From: Oscillospiraceae bacterium MB24-C1
Lineage (GTDB): Bacteria; Bacillota; Clostridia; Oscillospirales; Ruminococcaceae
NCBI GenBank assembly: GCA_030913685.1
Contig: CP133187.1
Location: 1,981,001 to 2,045,000, forward strand
Direction: 5' to 3'
Length of the DNA stretch: 64,000 nucleotides
The notes under the pieces were generated by a model, which made no database searches, was not told the DNA's origin, and worked only from the letters and a program-made list of their open reading frames with translations. The translations under genes and the position numbers were made by a program. How positions within the stretch are numbered: position 1 is the stretch's first letter; every line of letters starts with the position of its first letter. Below, one piece after another: positions 8,334 to 17,101 of this stretch.

Positions 8334-8757
8334 GTTGTCTTCCCCTTTTGCTACGCGAAACACAATGCTCATCCGGTAAAATGAAGAACACATAGTGCGC
8401 AGTAATATAATTGCCTATAAAAAGGCGGTTGCCGTGTTAAGCGGCGTGCCAGTGGGCAATTATTACGATTCAATAACTACTTTAGAGCTATTATATCACA
8501 GCCCTTGCGCCTTTTCAATTTTCGACAGAAAACAACCTACCAAGCTATTGGTAGGCGCGTCGCCATGTGTCAATTATGCGTCAAAAAAACAAAGGTGCAG
8601 CGTTGGAGGAGTAATTGCTGCACCAATTGAAAATCATAAGTGCTTGAAGTTTGCTCCAAAACCTAAACATTTTGGATTTTATGGACTTTTGCAAAACAAT
8701 CAGGCGGCACTTCTTATAAGTACCGCCTGAATTCTATACCGTTATGAAGTGAATGCG
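8334..8757. other. Intergenic region with three hairpins
   Basis: No gene is supported here. A plus-strand frame at 8395-8730 lacks a ribosome binding site and a recognisable product. Three strong hairpins occur: CCTACCAA/TTGGTAGG at 8536-8555, GGTGCAGC/GCTGCACC at 8594-8624, and the coaBC terminator at 8700-8730. The promoter of the leftward lipoprotein gene must lie in 8340-8480. Confidence 0.5.
8700..8730 (-). terminator. Terminator of coaBC
   Basis: TCAGGCGG-ACTT and AAGT-CCGCCTGA pair with one mismatch. Read on the minus strand the stem is followed by TTGTTTTG, starting 27 bases after the coaBC stop. Confidence 0.75.
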
Positions 8758-9951
8758 TTATTTTCTATGGGATAGAATCTCATCTAGCAGTCGGTTGGCT
8801 GCCTCATCCTTAGACAACATTGGAAGTGCAATTTCATCTTCTGGTGTGATTACGGTCAACAGATTCGTATCGCTGGCAAAGCCTGCACCCGCCTGTTTAA
8901 GATTATTAGCGGCAATCATATCGAGGTTTTTGCTTTGCAGCTTTTTGCGAGAGTTTTCAACCATGTTTTGTGTCTCCATCGAAAATCCGCACAAAAACTG
9001 TCCCTTCGGTTTATGTTCGCCGAGATATTTTAAAGTGTCGGGCGTGCGTTCCAGCGCCAACGCCAGGTCACCATCCTTCTTTTTGAGTTTTTCATCGGCG
9101 CAGACAGCCGGCCGGTAATCAGCCACCGCTGCCGCTTTGATAATAATATCCATCTCGCTGCTGCGCGCTGTAACCGCTTCAAACATTTCTTTGGCGCTGA
9201 AAATATCAACTACTTCGACATAGGCTGGCGCCGACAGTTCGGTTTTTCCGCTGACCAATGTCACTTCGGCACCACGCGCACTGGCTGCGCGGGCGATGGC
9301 ATAACCCATTTTACCAGTGGAATGGTTGGTAATAAACCGCACTGGGTCAAGGGCTTCTCGCGTTGCACCTGCCGTGACAAGCACTTTAAGGCCTGTCATA
9401 TCCTTTGCATGGGCGGCGCTGTGCAATACGCTCTCGAGCATGTGCTCAGGCTCAGGGCATTTGCCCGCCCCGACATCTCCGCAGGCTAAGCGGCCATAGC
9501 CGGTTTTAAGCACCTCCCAGCCGTAGTGCGCCAGTGTCTTGAGGTTATCCTGTGTCACGGGGTTTTCATACATGGCGGTATTCATGGCTGGCGCAATAAT
9601 TTTAGAACAGCGACAGGCCAAAACCGTGGTGGTCAACATATCATCCGCCAGACCGTGCGCCAGCTTGGCAATAACATTTGCGGTTGCAGGTGCTACAATA
9701 CAAAAATCGGCTCGTTTAGCGAGCGACACATGCTCAACACTATGCTCAAAATTGCGGTCAAAGGTGTCCACAACGCAGCGGTTGTTGGTGAGCGCTTCAA
9801 AGGTCATGGGAGTAATAAACTGCGTAGCATTTTTTGTCATCAGCACATGCACATCAGCCTGCTGCTTAACCAGCAGCGAAGCAAGCGACGCTGCCTTATG
9901 TGCGGCGATGCTGCCCGAAACGCCCAGTAAAATGGTTTTATTTTTAAGCAT
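8758..9951 (-). CDS. coaBC: Bifunctional phosphopantothenoylcysteine decarboxylase / phosphopantothenate-cysteine ligase
   Basis: The 397-residue enzyme carries out two steps of coenzyme A synthesis: CTP-dependent joining of 4'-phosphopantothenate with cysteine, then FMN-dependent decarboxylation to 4'-phosphopantetheine. The N-terminal CoaC half shows LLGVSGSIAAHKA at the FMN site, MNTAMYENPVT and the GDVGAGKCPEPEHM lid with its cysteine. The C-terminal CoaB half shows TAGATREALDPVRFITNHSTG in two adjoining parts, KAAAVADY and KLKKKDGD. The start is ATG 9951, about ten bases after GAAAGGGC; a GTG at 9960 sits too close to that site. It is divergent from panT and coaX, giving a compact CoA-supply locus. 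Confidence 0.95.
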   Translation of the reverse strand: MLKNKTILLGVSGSIAAHKAASLASLLVKQQADVHVLMTKNATQFITPMTFEALTNNRCVVDTFDRNFEHSVEHVSLAKRADFCIVAPATANVIAKLAHGLADDMLTTTVLACRCSKIIAPAMNTAMYENPVTQDNLKTLAHYGWEVLKTGYGRLACGDVGAGKCPEPEHMLESVLHSAAHAKDMTGLKVLVTAGATREALDPVRFITNHSTGKMGYAIARAASARGAEVTLVSGKTELSAPAYVEVVDIFSAKEMFEAVTARSSEMDIIIKAAAVADYRPAVCADEKLKKKDGDLALALERTPDTLKYLGEHKPKGQFLCGFSMETQNMVENSRKKLQSKNLDMIAANNLKQAGAGFASDTNLLTVITPEDEIALPMLSKDEAANRLLDEILSHRK

Positions 9952-10076
9952 TTGGTACACGCCCTTTCTATTCTACGGTTTTTTACAAAAATGTTTGTGT
10001 TTATGCGTCTCAGGCGTTATAATACTCAATAGCCAGCCGCATGGCAACACAATTTTTTTCATTTTATCACCGGATA

Positions 10077-10136
10077 CCCCATTTGGCAAGGCGTTTTACC
10101 CACGCCGCTGCGCCGAAGGGCAAATTCGCTCTGGGG
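10077..10136 (+). other. Folded element in the coaBC-panT intergenic region
   Basis: CCCC at 10077 pairs with GGGG at 10133, and ATTTG at 10081 with CAAAT at 10121. They enclose GGCGT/ACGCC (10090-10106) and a GCC-GAA-GGGC hairpin. It could be a dispersed palindromic (REP-like) element or the leader of panT. No known riboswitch class fits. Confidence 0.4.
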
Positions 10137-10217
10137 AATGATTGAATACGTCGTGTAGGCTCGGTGAATAATTGCGCTGTATCCCATAAAGGTGAACAGC
10201 AGCAGGAGGAATTAAAT

Positions 10218-10871
10218 ATGCAAGAGACCCGTACAAACCGCGGCCCCGATCTTCGCCACCTCACGCTTTTGGCACTTTTTGCCGCCATTATTGTCGTGAT
10301 GGCCAACGTACCCCTTTTAGGGTACATTCCGCTCGGCTTTATGAACGCCACCACCATTCACATCCCGGTCATTATCGGGGCGTGCCTGCTAGGGCCAAAA
10401 TCCGGGGCGTTTTTGGGCGGCGTATTCGGGCTGACCAGCCTGATTAACAACACCTTAAAGCCGTTGATCACCTCGTTTGTATTCACGCCATTTTATAGTC
10501 TGGATCCCCGCTTTTCTGGTGGGCTGCGTAGCCTTGTAATATGCTTTATTCCAAGAATTTTAATTGGAATAGTAGCTGGGTTAATTTTCAAATGGCTTAA
10601 AGAACGCACCGGGCCTTTTCTGGCCTGTGGGGCGGCTGGGTTTCTTGGTTCGATGACGAATACCGTTTTTGTTATGGGCGGTATCTACCTGCTGTATGGT
10701 GCAAGCTATGCCGAGGCGCGTAACATCGGCTTTGAAACGTTGCTTGGCGTTATCATGGGCGTCGTAGGCGTTAATGGCGTGCCGGAGGCTATTTTGGCTG
10801 CATTTTTAACCATCGTGATCTGCCCGTCACTTTATAAAGTTCTCCATAGCCGAAAGCTTGGAAAGGAGTAG
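10218..10871 (+). CDS. ECF transporter S component, probably for pantothenate
   Basis: This 217-residue membrane protein is the substrate-binding subunit of an energy-coupling-factor vitamin importer. About six hydrophobic helices are visible, starting with LTLLALFAAIIVVMANVP. The N-terminal alanine-rich helix and the FMNATTIHIPVIIGACLLG segment are typical of the DUF3816/ECF S family. Family members next to CoA genes have been assigned as PanT. Here coaBC is divergent and coaX follows ten bases downstream, so pantothenate is the best inferred substrate. It needs the shared EcfA/EcfA'/EcfT module, which is not in this window. The start is ATG 10218 behind AGGAGGAATTAAAT; the frame extends upstream but without a binding site. 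Confidence 0.85.
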   Translation: MQETRTNRGPDLRHLTLLALFAAIIVVMANVPLLGYIPLGFMNATTIHIPVIIGACLLGPKSGAFLGGVFGLTSLINNTLKPLITSFVFTPFYSLDPRFSGGLRSLVICFIPRILIGIVAGLIFKWLKERTGPFLACGAAGFLGSMTNTVFVMGGIYLLYGASYAEARNIGFETLLGVIMGVVGVNGVPEAILAAFLTIVICPSLYKVLHSRKLGKE

Positions 10872-10880
10872 TTTTATCGC

Positions 10881-11672
10881 ATGATTATCGCGATCGATAT
10901 CGGGAATACCAACGTTGTCATCGGCGGCATGCGGGATGAAAATGTGCTTTTTACTGCGCGGCTTCGCACCGACCCGGACAAAACCGATTATGAATACGCC
11001 TCGCTCTTAATGGAGCTATTTATACTGCACAAGGTCAAACTCGCCGATATCGAAGGCGCGATTATTTCCTCGGTAGTACCGCCGCTGAGCGCTGCAATGC
11101 AGAACGCGGTGGAGAAAATCATCGACAAGCGTCCGCTGCTGGTTGGCGCAGGCGTTAAAACTGGGTTGAATATCCTTGCCGACAACCCCGCCCGCGTGGG
11201 TAGTGATCTCATTGTCGGTGCTGTCGCAGCGTTGGCGCGCTACCCCAAACCGATTTTAGTATTTGACTTCGGCACTGCCACCACCCTTGTCGTGTTGGAT
11301 AAAAAAGGGGACTATATTGGTTACATGATCATGCCGGGTCTGCGCAGTTCTGTGCAGGCGTTGGCCTGCGGAACGTCGCAGTTGCCACATATCAGTCTGG
11401 AACCACCTGAGATGCTGTTGGGTAAAAACACTGTGGACGCCATGCGAACCGGTGCTATCTATGGGAATGCCGCCATGATCGACGGGTTGATTGATCGGGT
11501 GGAAAAGACCGTTTTGGGCTGTCCGGCCACTGTGGTGGCCACCGGCGGCCTGACCAGTTGTATTGCCCCGCTTTGTCAGCATGAAATTATCTGCGACAGC
11601 GATTTAATTTTGCAGGGGCTCTATCTGCTTTATCAAAAGAATGCGCCCAAGCCGAGGACAAAATCAAAATAA
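10881..11672 (+). CDS. coaX: Type III pantothenate kinase
   Basis: The 263-residue product phosphorylates pantothenate, the first step of CoA synthesis. ASKHA-fold motifs are in order: DIGNTN at 5-10 (phosphate 1), ARVGSDLIVGAVAA around 113 in the pantothenate pocket, DFGTATT around 129-135 (phosphate 2), and ATGGLTSCI near the C terminus (adenosine). Length is normal for CoaX. It is ten bases downstream of the probable pantothenate transporter gene and ends with a terminator at 11682-11709, so uptake and trapping of the vitamin are in one operon. Confidence 0.95.
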   Translation: MIIAIDIGNTNVVIGGMRDENVLFTARLRTDPDKTDYEYASLLMELFILHKVKLADIEGAIISSVVPPLSAAMQNAVEKIIDKRPLLVGAGVKTGLNILADNPARVGSDLIVGAVAALARYPKPILVFDFGTATTLVVLDKKGDYIGYMIMPGLRSSVQALACGTSQLPHISLEPPEMLLGKNTVDAMRTGAIYGNAAMIDGLIDRVEKTVLGCPATVVATGGLTSCIAPLCQHEIICDSDLILQGLYLLYQKNAPKPRTKSK

Positions 11673-11681
11673 CACGCGTAA

Positions 11682-11709
11682 ACAGCGGATGGCTTTGCCC
11701 ATCCGCTGT
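11682..11709 (+). terminator. Terminator of panT-coaX
   Basis: ACAGCGGATGG and CCATCCGCTGT form an 11-bp perfect stem with a six-base loop, ten bases after the coaX stop. Confidence 0.75.
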
Positions 11710-11779
11710 CAGTTTATATAAGTTATGCTAGCTTTTTAGGGGGTCGCAAAGACACAAGATGCATGTTTGCCCGATGTTT

Positions 11780-12121
11780 TTATAAGCTGATCCAATACAA
11801 CCAAAGGTGTAGCACGGTTACAATGAAATAGGCCACAATCAAGACTTCGAGCGCACGAGCAGAAAGTTTAAAGTGCCGGACATCGACAACTCTCAGCCGC
11901 CAGTCAAGATAGATCATTAGCGCAGCAGGGAGCAATAGCTTGAGTAGCAGTGTGGCCCAGTCGCTTTGTAACGCCAGTGCCATAACCGGGTTTACTTCAC
12001 GAAATTTGCCGGTTTGCAGTAGAAACTTTGTTATGAACATATCCAAAACATTTAACGCGTACAATAACAGCATGCGAAATCGCACCCCGCTGCTAGTACA
12101 GCGCTTCATGAAAGGGGGCAT
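11780..12121 (-). CDS. DUF5658-type small membrane protein
   Basis: The 113-residue protein begins behind a perfect AGGAGG. Three hydrophobic helices are seen: LLLYALNVLDMFITKFLL near 18-35, WATLLLKLLLPAALMIYL near 55-72, and VLIVAYFIVTVLHLWLYW near the C terminus. The LNVLDMFITKFLLQTG...EVNPVMALAL pattern, with Asp in the first helix and N-P after it, is that of DUF5658. Its function is unknown. It is a single gene convergent with coaX and divergent from the VanY-like gene. Confidence 0.7.
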   Translation of the reverse strand: MPPFMKRCTSSGVRFRMLLLYALNVLDMFITKFLLQTGKFREVNPVMALALQSDWATLLLKLLLPAALMIYLDWRLRVVDVRHFKLSARALEVLIVAYFIVTVLHLWLYWISL

Positions 12122-12251
12122 TCTTGAATCCTCCTAAATATTTTTATTAGCATTTCCTGGTACAAATTGAATATTCCTTGCTAAACACAATGTTCTGTGA
12201 GAAAATAGACCCGTCAGATACACGAAAAGTGAATTAAAAGGAGTCCTACTA

Positions 12252-13016
12252 TTGTCGCGATATCTTATTGTTTTCTTTTGCATCGTATTGATGCTACTGT
12301 GCGGATGCAGCCGAGAGGCCGCTGATCTCATTCCCAGCCAGTCCGCTCTTTCAGAGGGTTCGCAACCGGACAAGCCGTCGGAGAGCCAACCTCCCGTTTC
12401 GTCTTCCGAGATATCAGTACCCTCATCCGAAGTCACTGCCGAATTAGACGACTGGCGGCTGATGCTGGTCAATTTTGAGCAGCCCCTTCCGGAGGGTTGG
12501 TCGGTGGATCTTACCATGACCCGTTACGGTTACGAGGTTGATGCACGGATTACCGATGCGGTTGACGAGTTGATTACAGCTGCTTCAAACGACGGGGTCT
12601 CGCTGATTATCTGTTATGGTTACCGTACGATTGAGCAATCACGTCAGCTTTTTGAAAAACAGGTTAACAAACAACTGTCGTTGGGGCTTTCGCAAGAGGA
12701 GGCCCTTGTCGAAGCCAGACGCTGGGTAGCGCCTCCCGGCACCAGCGAACACCATACGGGCCTGGCGCTTGACATTGTTACACTTTCGCATCAGGTACTC
12801 AACCATGCTTTTGCCAATACTGACGCTGGCATTTGGATGGCCGCACACAGTTGGGAGTATGGATTTGTCATTCGCTACCCCGAAGATAAGCAGGACATCA
12901 CCGGTATCACATACGAGCCGTGGCATGTACGTTATGTAGGCAAAGAGCACGCCGCCGCAATGCACGCAAATGACGAATGTCTTGAAGAGTATGTCGCACG
13001 TCTAAAAGACAAATAA
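12252..13016 (+). CDS. VanY-type D-Ala-D-Ala carboxypeptidase lipoprotein
   Basis: The 254-residue protein is an M15B zinc peptidase. A lipoprotein signal ends in LLCGC, so Cys18 should be lipidated, and a Ser/Pro-rich linker follows. The zinc site is complete: S-E-H-H-T-G-L-A-L-D near 169-178 supplies His and Asp, and EPWHVRYVG near 226-234 supplies Glu and His. YRTIEQSRQLFEKQ is the usual substrate-side helix. It should trim the terminal D-Ala of peptidoglycan stem peptides outside the membrane. The start is TTG 12252, eight bases after AAAAGGAG. No vanS/R/H/A/X genes are nearby, so it looks like a wall-maintenance enzyme, not a resistance determinant. Confidence 0.9.
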   Translation: MSRYLIVFFCIVLMLLCGCSREAADLIPSQSALSEGSQPDKPSESQPPVSSSEISVPSSEVTAELDDWRLMLVNFEQPLPEGWSVDLTMTRYGYEVDARITDAVDELITAASNDGVSLIICYGYRTIEQSRQLFEKQVNKQLSLGLSQEEALVEARRWVAPPGTSEHHTGLALDIVTLSHQVLNHAFANTDAGIWMAAHSWEYGFVIRYPEDKQDITGITYEPWHVRYVGKEHAAAMHANDECLEEYVARLKDK

Positions 13017-13231
13017 GTTTTCAATAGTTTTTAAACCTGAAAACGCGGAGGCTTCTGGTGGGCACTGCAACACATTGCGCAGTTTGTCTATGCTACGCTT
13101 TAGAAAGTAACAATCTTGTTATAAAAAGTGCGCCGATATTCTTTGGCATGAATAATTGTGTTAAAAATTCAAAAAATCGGGATGTCTGCAACTGAAAACG
13201 GCCGGGCAGCCTTATTCAAGGAGTATGCACT

Positions 13232-13585
13232 ATGAATCTGGAACACTTAATAGAACTGACTCTGCCCACCATCATCGCGCTTTTAGATATTATCGGCATA
13301 TTCATTATAACACTGGGTTCGTTAAAAGCTTTTTATTATTACCTGAATCATGTCATTCGCAAGAACCGGTATAACTATAAGTTTATGCTGCTACAGGACA
13401 TGGCAACGGGACTTGAATTTAAAATGGCAGCAGAAATTCTTAAAACGGTTCTGATCAGAAGCTTGGATGAACTGATTATTTTGGGTGCCGTTATAATGCT
13501 TCGCGGACTGATGTCTTTTATGATACATTTTGAAATGAAGGCTGAACGCGAGGGAGAGTTACCCGATTCAGATAGCAGGCAATAA
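13232..13585 (+). CDS. DUF1622 membrane protein
   Basis: The 117-residue protein has three hydrophobic segments: TIIALLDIIGIFIITLGSLKAFYYYL near 13-38 (shown loosely), MAAEILKTVLIRSLDELIIL, and the adjoining VIMLRGLMSFMIHFEM. The Asp in the first helix and the pattern LQDMATGLEFKMAAEILKT are diagnostic of DUF1622, whose function is unknown. The start ATG follows CAAGGAG. It is a single gene ending in a strong terminator. Confidence 0.8.
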   Translation: MNLEHLIELTLPTIIALLDIIGIFIITLGSLKAFYYYLNHVIRKNRYNYKFMLLQDMATGLEFKMAAEILKTVLIRSLDELIILGAVIMLRGLMSFMIHFEMKAEREGELPDSDSRQ

Positions 13586-13628
13586 CAATCGTAATTTTGT
13601 TGGATTAACCCCGCCTTATTTTATGCGT

Positions 13629-13661
13629 GGCGTCGCTTTGATAAGCGATGCCTGTTTTTTT
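13629..13661 (+). terminator. Terminator of the DUF1622 gene
   Basis: GGCGTCGCTT and AAGCGATGCC pair (one G-T) around TGAT, followed by TGTTTTTTT. It is a textbook intrinsic terminator. Confidence 0.88.
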
Positions 13662-13802
13662 ATAATGTTGCTATTTGCGAGGCAAGATAGCATTGTATTT
13701 AAGCAAGGAATGAAATACACAATCTTGTTTTTACGCCAAGCCATTTGTGCAAAACGCACCATTTACACTATATAAGTTTATTTAATATGCGTATTATTAA
13801 TC

Positions 13803-13831
13803 TTGAATTCACACTTCGCGAGTGCTATACT
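13803..13831 (+). promoter_or_regulatory. Sigma-70 promoter of the cation:proton antiporter
   Basis: TTGAAT (13803-13808), a 17-bp spacer, then TATACT (13826-13831) with an extended TGC. The 120-base leader that follows has a GAAATG/CATTTC stem (13846-13885) but no riboswitch that I know. The rest of the 13662-13957 gap shows nothing else. Confidence 0.75.
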
Positions 13832-13957
13832 GGGCAATACCGAAGGAAATGTTGCAATAAAAATCTAATATGTAGCATTTCTTTCATGAAAATATACCCC
13901 CTTCTCTCTACGTATATCTTTCGCACGGTAGTGCAGATCGATTAGAAAGGTGATCTT

Positions 13958-15253
13958 ATGGAATCCTATCGTTTTATTTTTGATGTCGCCATTATACTTT
14001 TGATGACTAAGACTTTTTCAATACTCACAAAAAGAGTGGATATGCCACAGGTGGTAGGTGCACTTGTAGCTGGTTTGCTGTTGGGCCCCAGCTTGCTGGG
14101 TATTGTTCAACCTTCCGAATTTATGAATCAAGTCTCTGAACTTGGCGTTATTGTTTTGATGTTTGGTGCAGGTTTGCAGACCGATATTAAAGAACTGCGC
14201 CGATCTGGAAAAGCTGCATTTTTTATTGCACTTTGCGGCGTGTTGATTCCTTTGGCCGGGGGTTACTTTCTTGCGACGGTATTCAACCGCGGCCATGAGG
14301 TGTTTCTCGAAAACCTGTTTGTCGGTATCGTATTAACTGCAACCTCGGTTTCAATTACAGTGGAAACCCTCAAAGAGATGGGCAAGCTTTCTACGAATTC
14401 TGGTAACGCCATTCTTGGCGCGGCATTGATTGACGATATTATCGGTCTGATATTGCTCACAACGGTCACGGGTGCAGCCGATGAGACGGTCAGTCTTGTC
14501 AGCGTTCTTATCAAAGTTGTGGCATTCTTTGGGATCAGCCTGTTGGTAGGCGGATTTTTGCACCGGATAATCGAAAAATGGATGGAGTCAGCTGCCTGGG
14601 ACAGAAAGCGCTTCGCCATCATTTCTTTGGCCTTTTGCTTTTTCTATGCCTATGTTGCCGAAGAGATCTTCGGTGTTGCGGATATCACGGGCGCGTTCAT
14701 TGCCGGCCTCATTATCTCAAATACCATCCGCGCAACCTATGTGTCGTCACGTTGTGAAATATTGTCTTATATGCTGCTTTCGCCGATATTCTTCGCCGGC
14801 ATAGGTTTAAAGGTGACACTTACCGCGCTGAATCTCGATACAATCATTTTATCTGTAAGCCTCCTTGTTATCGCGGTTATTACGAAAATCGTCGGTTCCG
14901 GCCTGGGCGCAAAAGTATGCGGATATACAAAAGAAGAATCTCTCCGCATAGGTGTTGGAATGGTTTCCCGTGGTGAGGTAGCGCTCATTGTCGCCAATAA
15001 AGGAATTGCCAGCGGGTTGATGAATACCATATTTCTGGTTCCACTCGTCTTAATGGTGGTAGGTACAACCGTCATAACCCCGATATTGCTCCGTCTGGTT
15101 TACCCGAAAAACAAGACCGGCGCATACGACGATCTGGTTCACAGCGATCTGATCGAGAACTACAGCGAGGTCAGAGACTTCGATCTTGCTTCAGAAACCG
15201 TGTTGGAAATGCACCGTGAGCTAAGAGGGAATGATGCGAAAAAGAACAGATAG
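13958..15253 (+). CDS. CPA2-family cation:proton antiporter
   Basis: The 431-residue membrane protein has about 12 hydrophobic helices and the Na+/H+ exchanger fold of the CPA2 (KefB/NapA) group. Signature segments are [20 protein letters not shown] near the start (shown in part), [15 protein letters not shown], and A-L-I-D-D-I-I-G-L near 152-160, where the Asp pair forms the ion site. It ends shortly after the membrane domain without an RCK/TrkA-N module, so it is the short form. It exchanges K+ or Na+ for H+ and serves pH or salt balance. The ion is not predictable. It has its own promoter and terminator. Confidence 0.88.
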   Translation: MESYRFIFDVAIILLMTKTFSILTKRVDMPQVVGALVAGLLLGPSLLGIVQPSEFMNQVSELGVIVLMFGAGLQTDIKELRRSGKAAFFIALCGVLIPLAGGYFLATVFNRGHEVFLENLFVGIVLTATSVSITVETLKEMGKLSTNSGNAILGAALIDDIIGLILLTTVTGAADETVSLVSVLIKVVAFFGISLLVGGFLHRIIEKWMESAAWDRKRFAIISLAFCFFYAYVAEEIFGVADITGAFIAGLIISNTIRATYVSSRCEILSYMLLSPIFFAGIGLKVTLTALNLDTIILSVSLLVIAVITKIVGSGLGAKVCGYTKEESLRIGVGMVSRGEVALIVANKGIASGLMNTIFLVPLVLMVVGTTVITPILLRLVYPKNKTGAYDDLVHSDLIENYSEVRDFDLASETVLEMHRELRGNDAKKNR

Positions 15254-15280
15254 ACTTAAAAACCGTCTTCGATAACGCGA

Positions 15281-15324
15281 CACCTTTCTGTTTGATTGCT
15301 CATGGGCATCTAAACAGAAAGGTG
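15281..15324. terminator. Terminator after the antiporter gene
   Basis: CACCTTTCTGTTT and AAACAGAAAGGTG form a 13-bp perfect stem with an 18-base loop, followed by TTTGGTTTTG. It could also serve the leftward gene ending at 15365. Confidence 0.78.
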
Positions 15325-15364
15325 TTTGGTTTTGTTAATTAATAAGCGAACAGCACGGAACCAT

Positions 15365-16348
15365 TCACTTTGAAAATAGCTTTTGCCACCAGGTTTTTTC
15401 AGGCTCTGGTTCCGGCTCCGGCATATCCATAACAAAGGAGGGCTTAGGCGATACGAAAGCCTCAGGAAAAGCTCTTTTCATCAAGTCTTCCAGCTCAAAA
15501 AACATTCTGGGGGACTGCCGTTCAAACATTCTGGCATCAAAGGTATAAACCCGTTCGTGAGTGACCGCTGAGGTCCTTTTATAATAGTCACTGCTTTGCA
15601 GTGCCTCAAGACTGATTGACTCGTCGCAGAAAATATAGTTGGGGTTTAGATCCGGCTCAGCTTCCAGCGGATAGTTCCAGCCAGTATAAGCATCACCCTG
15701 ATTTACAAAGCCCATTTCGGTTAGCAGTCCGCCTTCAAGCGTGTCGCCAGTGGCCATCACAAACGGAATCTGCCTTAGATAGACCGCTTTGTTTTCCTCC
15801 GGTGACAATGCAGACGATACCGTCTCGCTAACATAGTCTAGCGTTGTGTGGACAAACAGTGAGAGCTGTTCCGTTTTTAGATCGCCCATTTCGCTGCCCT
15901 CAAATGCCGTGCAGAGCAAACGGTAGTTTTCTAATATGCCGTCGAGGGTTTGAGCACTCGTTACCACAATAATCTGAACGCCTGCCGCCTCCAGGCTTTT
16001 TGTTATCTTGGTGGGCAGCGTAGCCGAACAAAAGATAATATCGGGTTCAAGCTGCAAGAGGGTATCGGCATCCGGCATCAGAGCCGTTCCACAGGCAGCC
16101 GTATCCTGTGCAGTTTCCGGCAACTCGCAATAGTCGCTCACTCCCACAATTCGGCCCCCATAACCCAAGGCAAACAGCGTATCGGTGAGAGCAGGTGAGA
16201 GGCTGATTACCCGCTTGGGTACGTGGGTAAAAGTAGTATCGCCTACCGAAACTGGCCAGCGATCATCGTTGCTCTTGGAAATTTTTCCACAGGCGCAAGA
16301 CAATATCAGCAGCATACACGCCAAAAGGGCGTACAGCAATTTTTTCAT
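15365..16348 (-). CDS. Orphan BtuF/FepB-like periplasmic-binding lipoprotein
   Basis: The 327-residue protein is a class III substrate-binding protein of ABC importers for cobalamin, heme or siderophores. The start is ATG 16348 behind AAGGAGAAACC; an upstream ATG at 16405 would bury the signal peptide. The lipobox is LSCAC. Family motifs are KRVISLSPALTDTLFALGYGGRIVGVSDYC (seen in parts, near 43-72), DADTLLQLEPDIIFCSATLP, and LNPNYIFCDESIS. The cobalamin-type S-P-A-x-T-D/E-x-L-F-A-L-G is well kept. No permease or ATPase gene is adjacent, so it must work with a transporter encoded elsewhere. The C terminus has a P-E-P-E-P-E repeat. Confidence 0.85.
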   Translation of the reverse strand: MKKLLYALLACMLLILSCACGKISKSNDDRWPVSVGDTTFTHVPKRVISLSPALTDTLFALGYGGRIVGVSDYCELPETAQDTAACGTALMPDADTLLQLEPDIIFCSATLPTKITKSLEAAGVQIIVVTSAQTLDGILENYRLLCTAFEGSEMGDLKTEQLSLFVHTTLDYVSETVSSALSPEENKAVYLRQIPFVMATGDTLEGGLLTEMGFVNQGDAYTGWNYPLEAEPDLNPNYIFCDESISLEALQSSDYYKRTSAVTHERVYTFDARMFERQSPRMFFELEDLMKRAFPEAFVSPKPSFVMDMPEPEPEPEKTWWQKLFSK

Positions 16349-16532
16349 TTGGGTTTCTCCTTGCATGTATAAATAAAGCCACTCCATTTTAACGCAGTGA
16401 GACAAAGCTTGTCAAATAAAACGAGCACAGTTGGATACTGTCATTTTTTGGAGCGTTTGCTGTAATCAGTTGATAATTCGCTTGATAGGCGCTATACTTA
16501 ATACATTGAACAACAAACGAGAGGTGCCTTTG

Positions 16533-17030
16533 ATGAACTATATGATCAAATACGTTTCCGGCGAACCGTGTTTTGATGCGCTTGGCGTTATCAAGCTTAG
16601 CTGTGCGCAGTCGGTGCCGATAAACGACCGCATCTATGCACAGGCCCAGCTTGGGCGAAACGACGAGAGCCTGTTTGTGCGGATCATTTCTTTTGAGACA
16701 AAGCCCGCGGCAAACGCGCGTCTGACGGCGGTGTTCTGCCTTGGCGAGCGGGAGCTGCGCATGACCGTAACGGCCGGTGGACAGGCTGAAGCTTACTGTG
16801 GGGATAGCGATCTCACCGCTCAGATGACCGCTTATATTAAACAGGGGGAGGACCTTCAGGGGGAATATTGGGCCGGTGTGCTTTTGTTTCCGCTGGAGTC
16901 ACTGTTCGCTGCGCTCGACACGGACAAAACGGCCCTTCCGATGACCCTCTCGGGCAATATTCTTCGCGAGAACCCTGCGCTCTCCTGTGCCGTCCCCACC
17001 AACGAAGTGGTTGCCTTTACGCTTAAATAG
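16533..17030 (+). CDS. Hypothetical protein
   Basis: I do not recognise this 165-residue soluble protein. The start is ATG 16533, behind GAGGTG. It has no signal peptide or membrane helix. The sequence is beta-rich (LFVRIISFETKP, ARLTAVFCLGERELRMTVTAGG) with QGEYWAGVLLFPLESLFAAL in the second half. The alternation resembles a carbohydrate-binding or DOMON-like sandwich domain, but there is no proof. It ends at a shared terminator with ridA. Confidence 0.6.
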   Translation: MNYMIKYVSGEPCFDALGVIKLSCAQSVPINDRIYAQAQLGRNDESLFVRIISFETKPAANARLTAVFCLGERELRMTVTAGGQAEAYCGDSDLTAQMTAYIKQGEDLQGEYWAGVLLFPLESLFAALDTDKTALPMTLSGNILRENPALSCAVPTNEVVAFTLK

Positions 17031-17056
17031 TGGTTGTGGATTCTTATTAACGCTAA

Positions 17057-17087
17057 AGCGCCCTGCCATAACGCTTGGCAGGGCGCT
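17057..17087. terminator. Bidirectional terminator
   Basis: AGCGCCCTGCCA and TGGCAGGGCGCT form a perfect 12-bp stem between the convergent genes ending at 17030 and 17102. Confidence 0.82.
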
Positions 17088-17101
17088 TAATTGTCTAGTT
17101 G

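Noticed and set aside
8395..8730. Plus-strand frame of 111 codons
   Set aside because: No ribosome binding site, no recognisable sequence, and its end is the coaBC terminator hairpin.
10077..10140. Glycine riboswitch before panT
   Set aside because: The GCGCCGAAGGGCAA segment resembles part of the glycine aptamer, but the GGAGAG start and the CTCAGGCAAAAGGACAGAG end are missing.
12252..13016. Vancomycin-resistance locus
   Set aside because: Only a VanY-like peptidase is present; no vanH, vanA/B, vanX or two-component genes are nearby.
13745..13945. 66-codon frame before the antiporter
   Set aside because: It covers the clear promoter at 13803-13831 and has no ribosome binding site.
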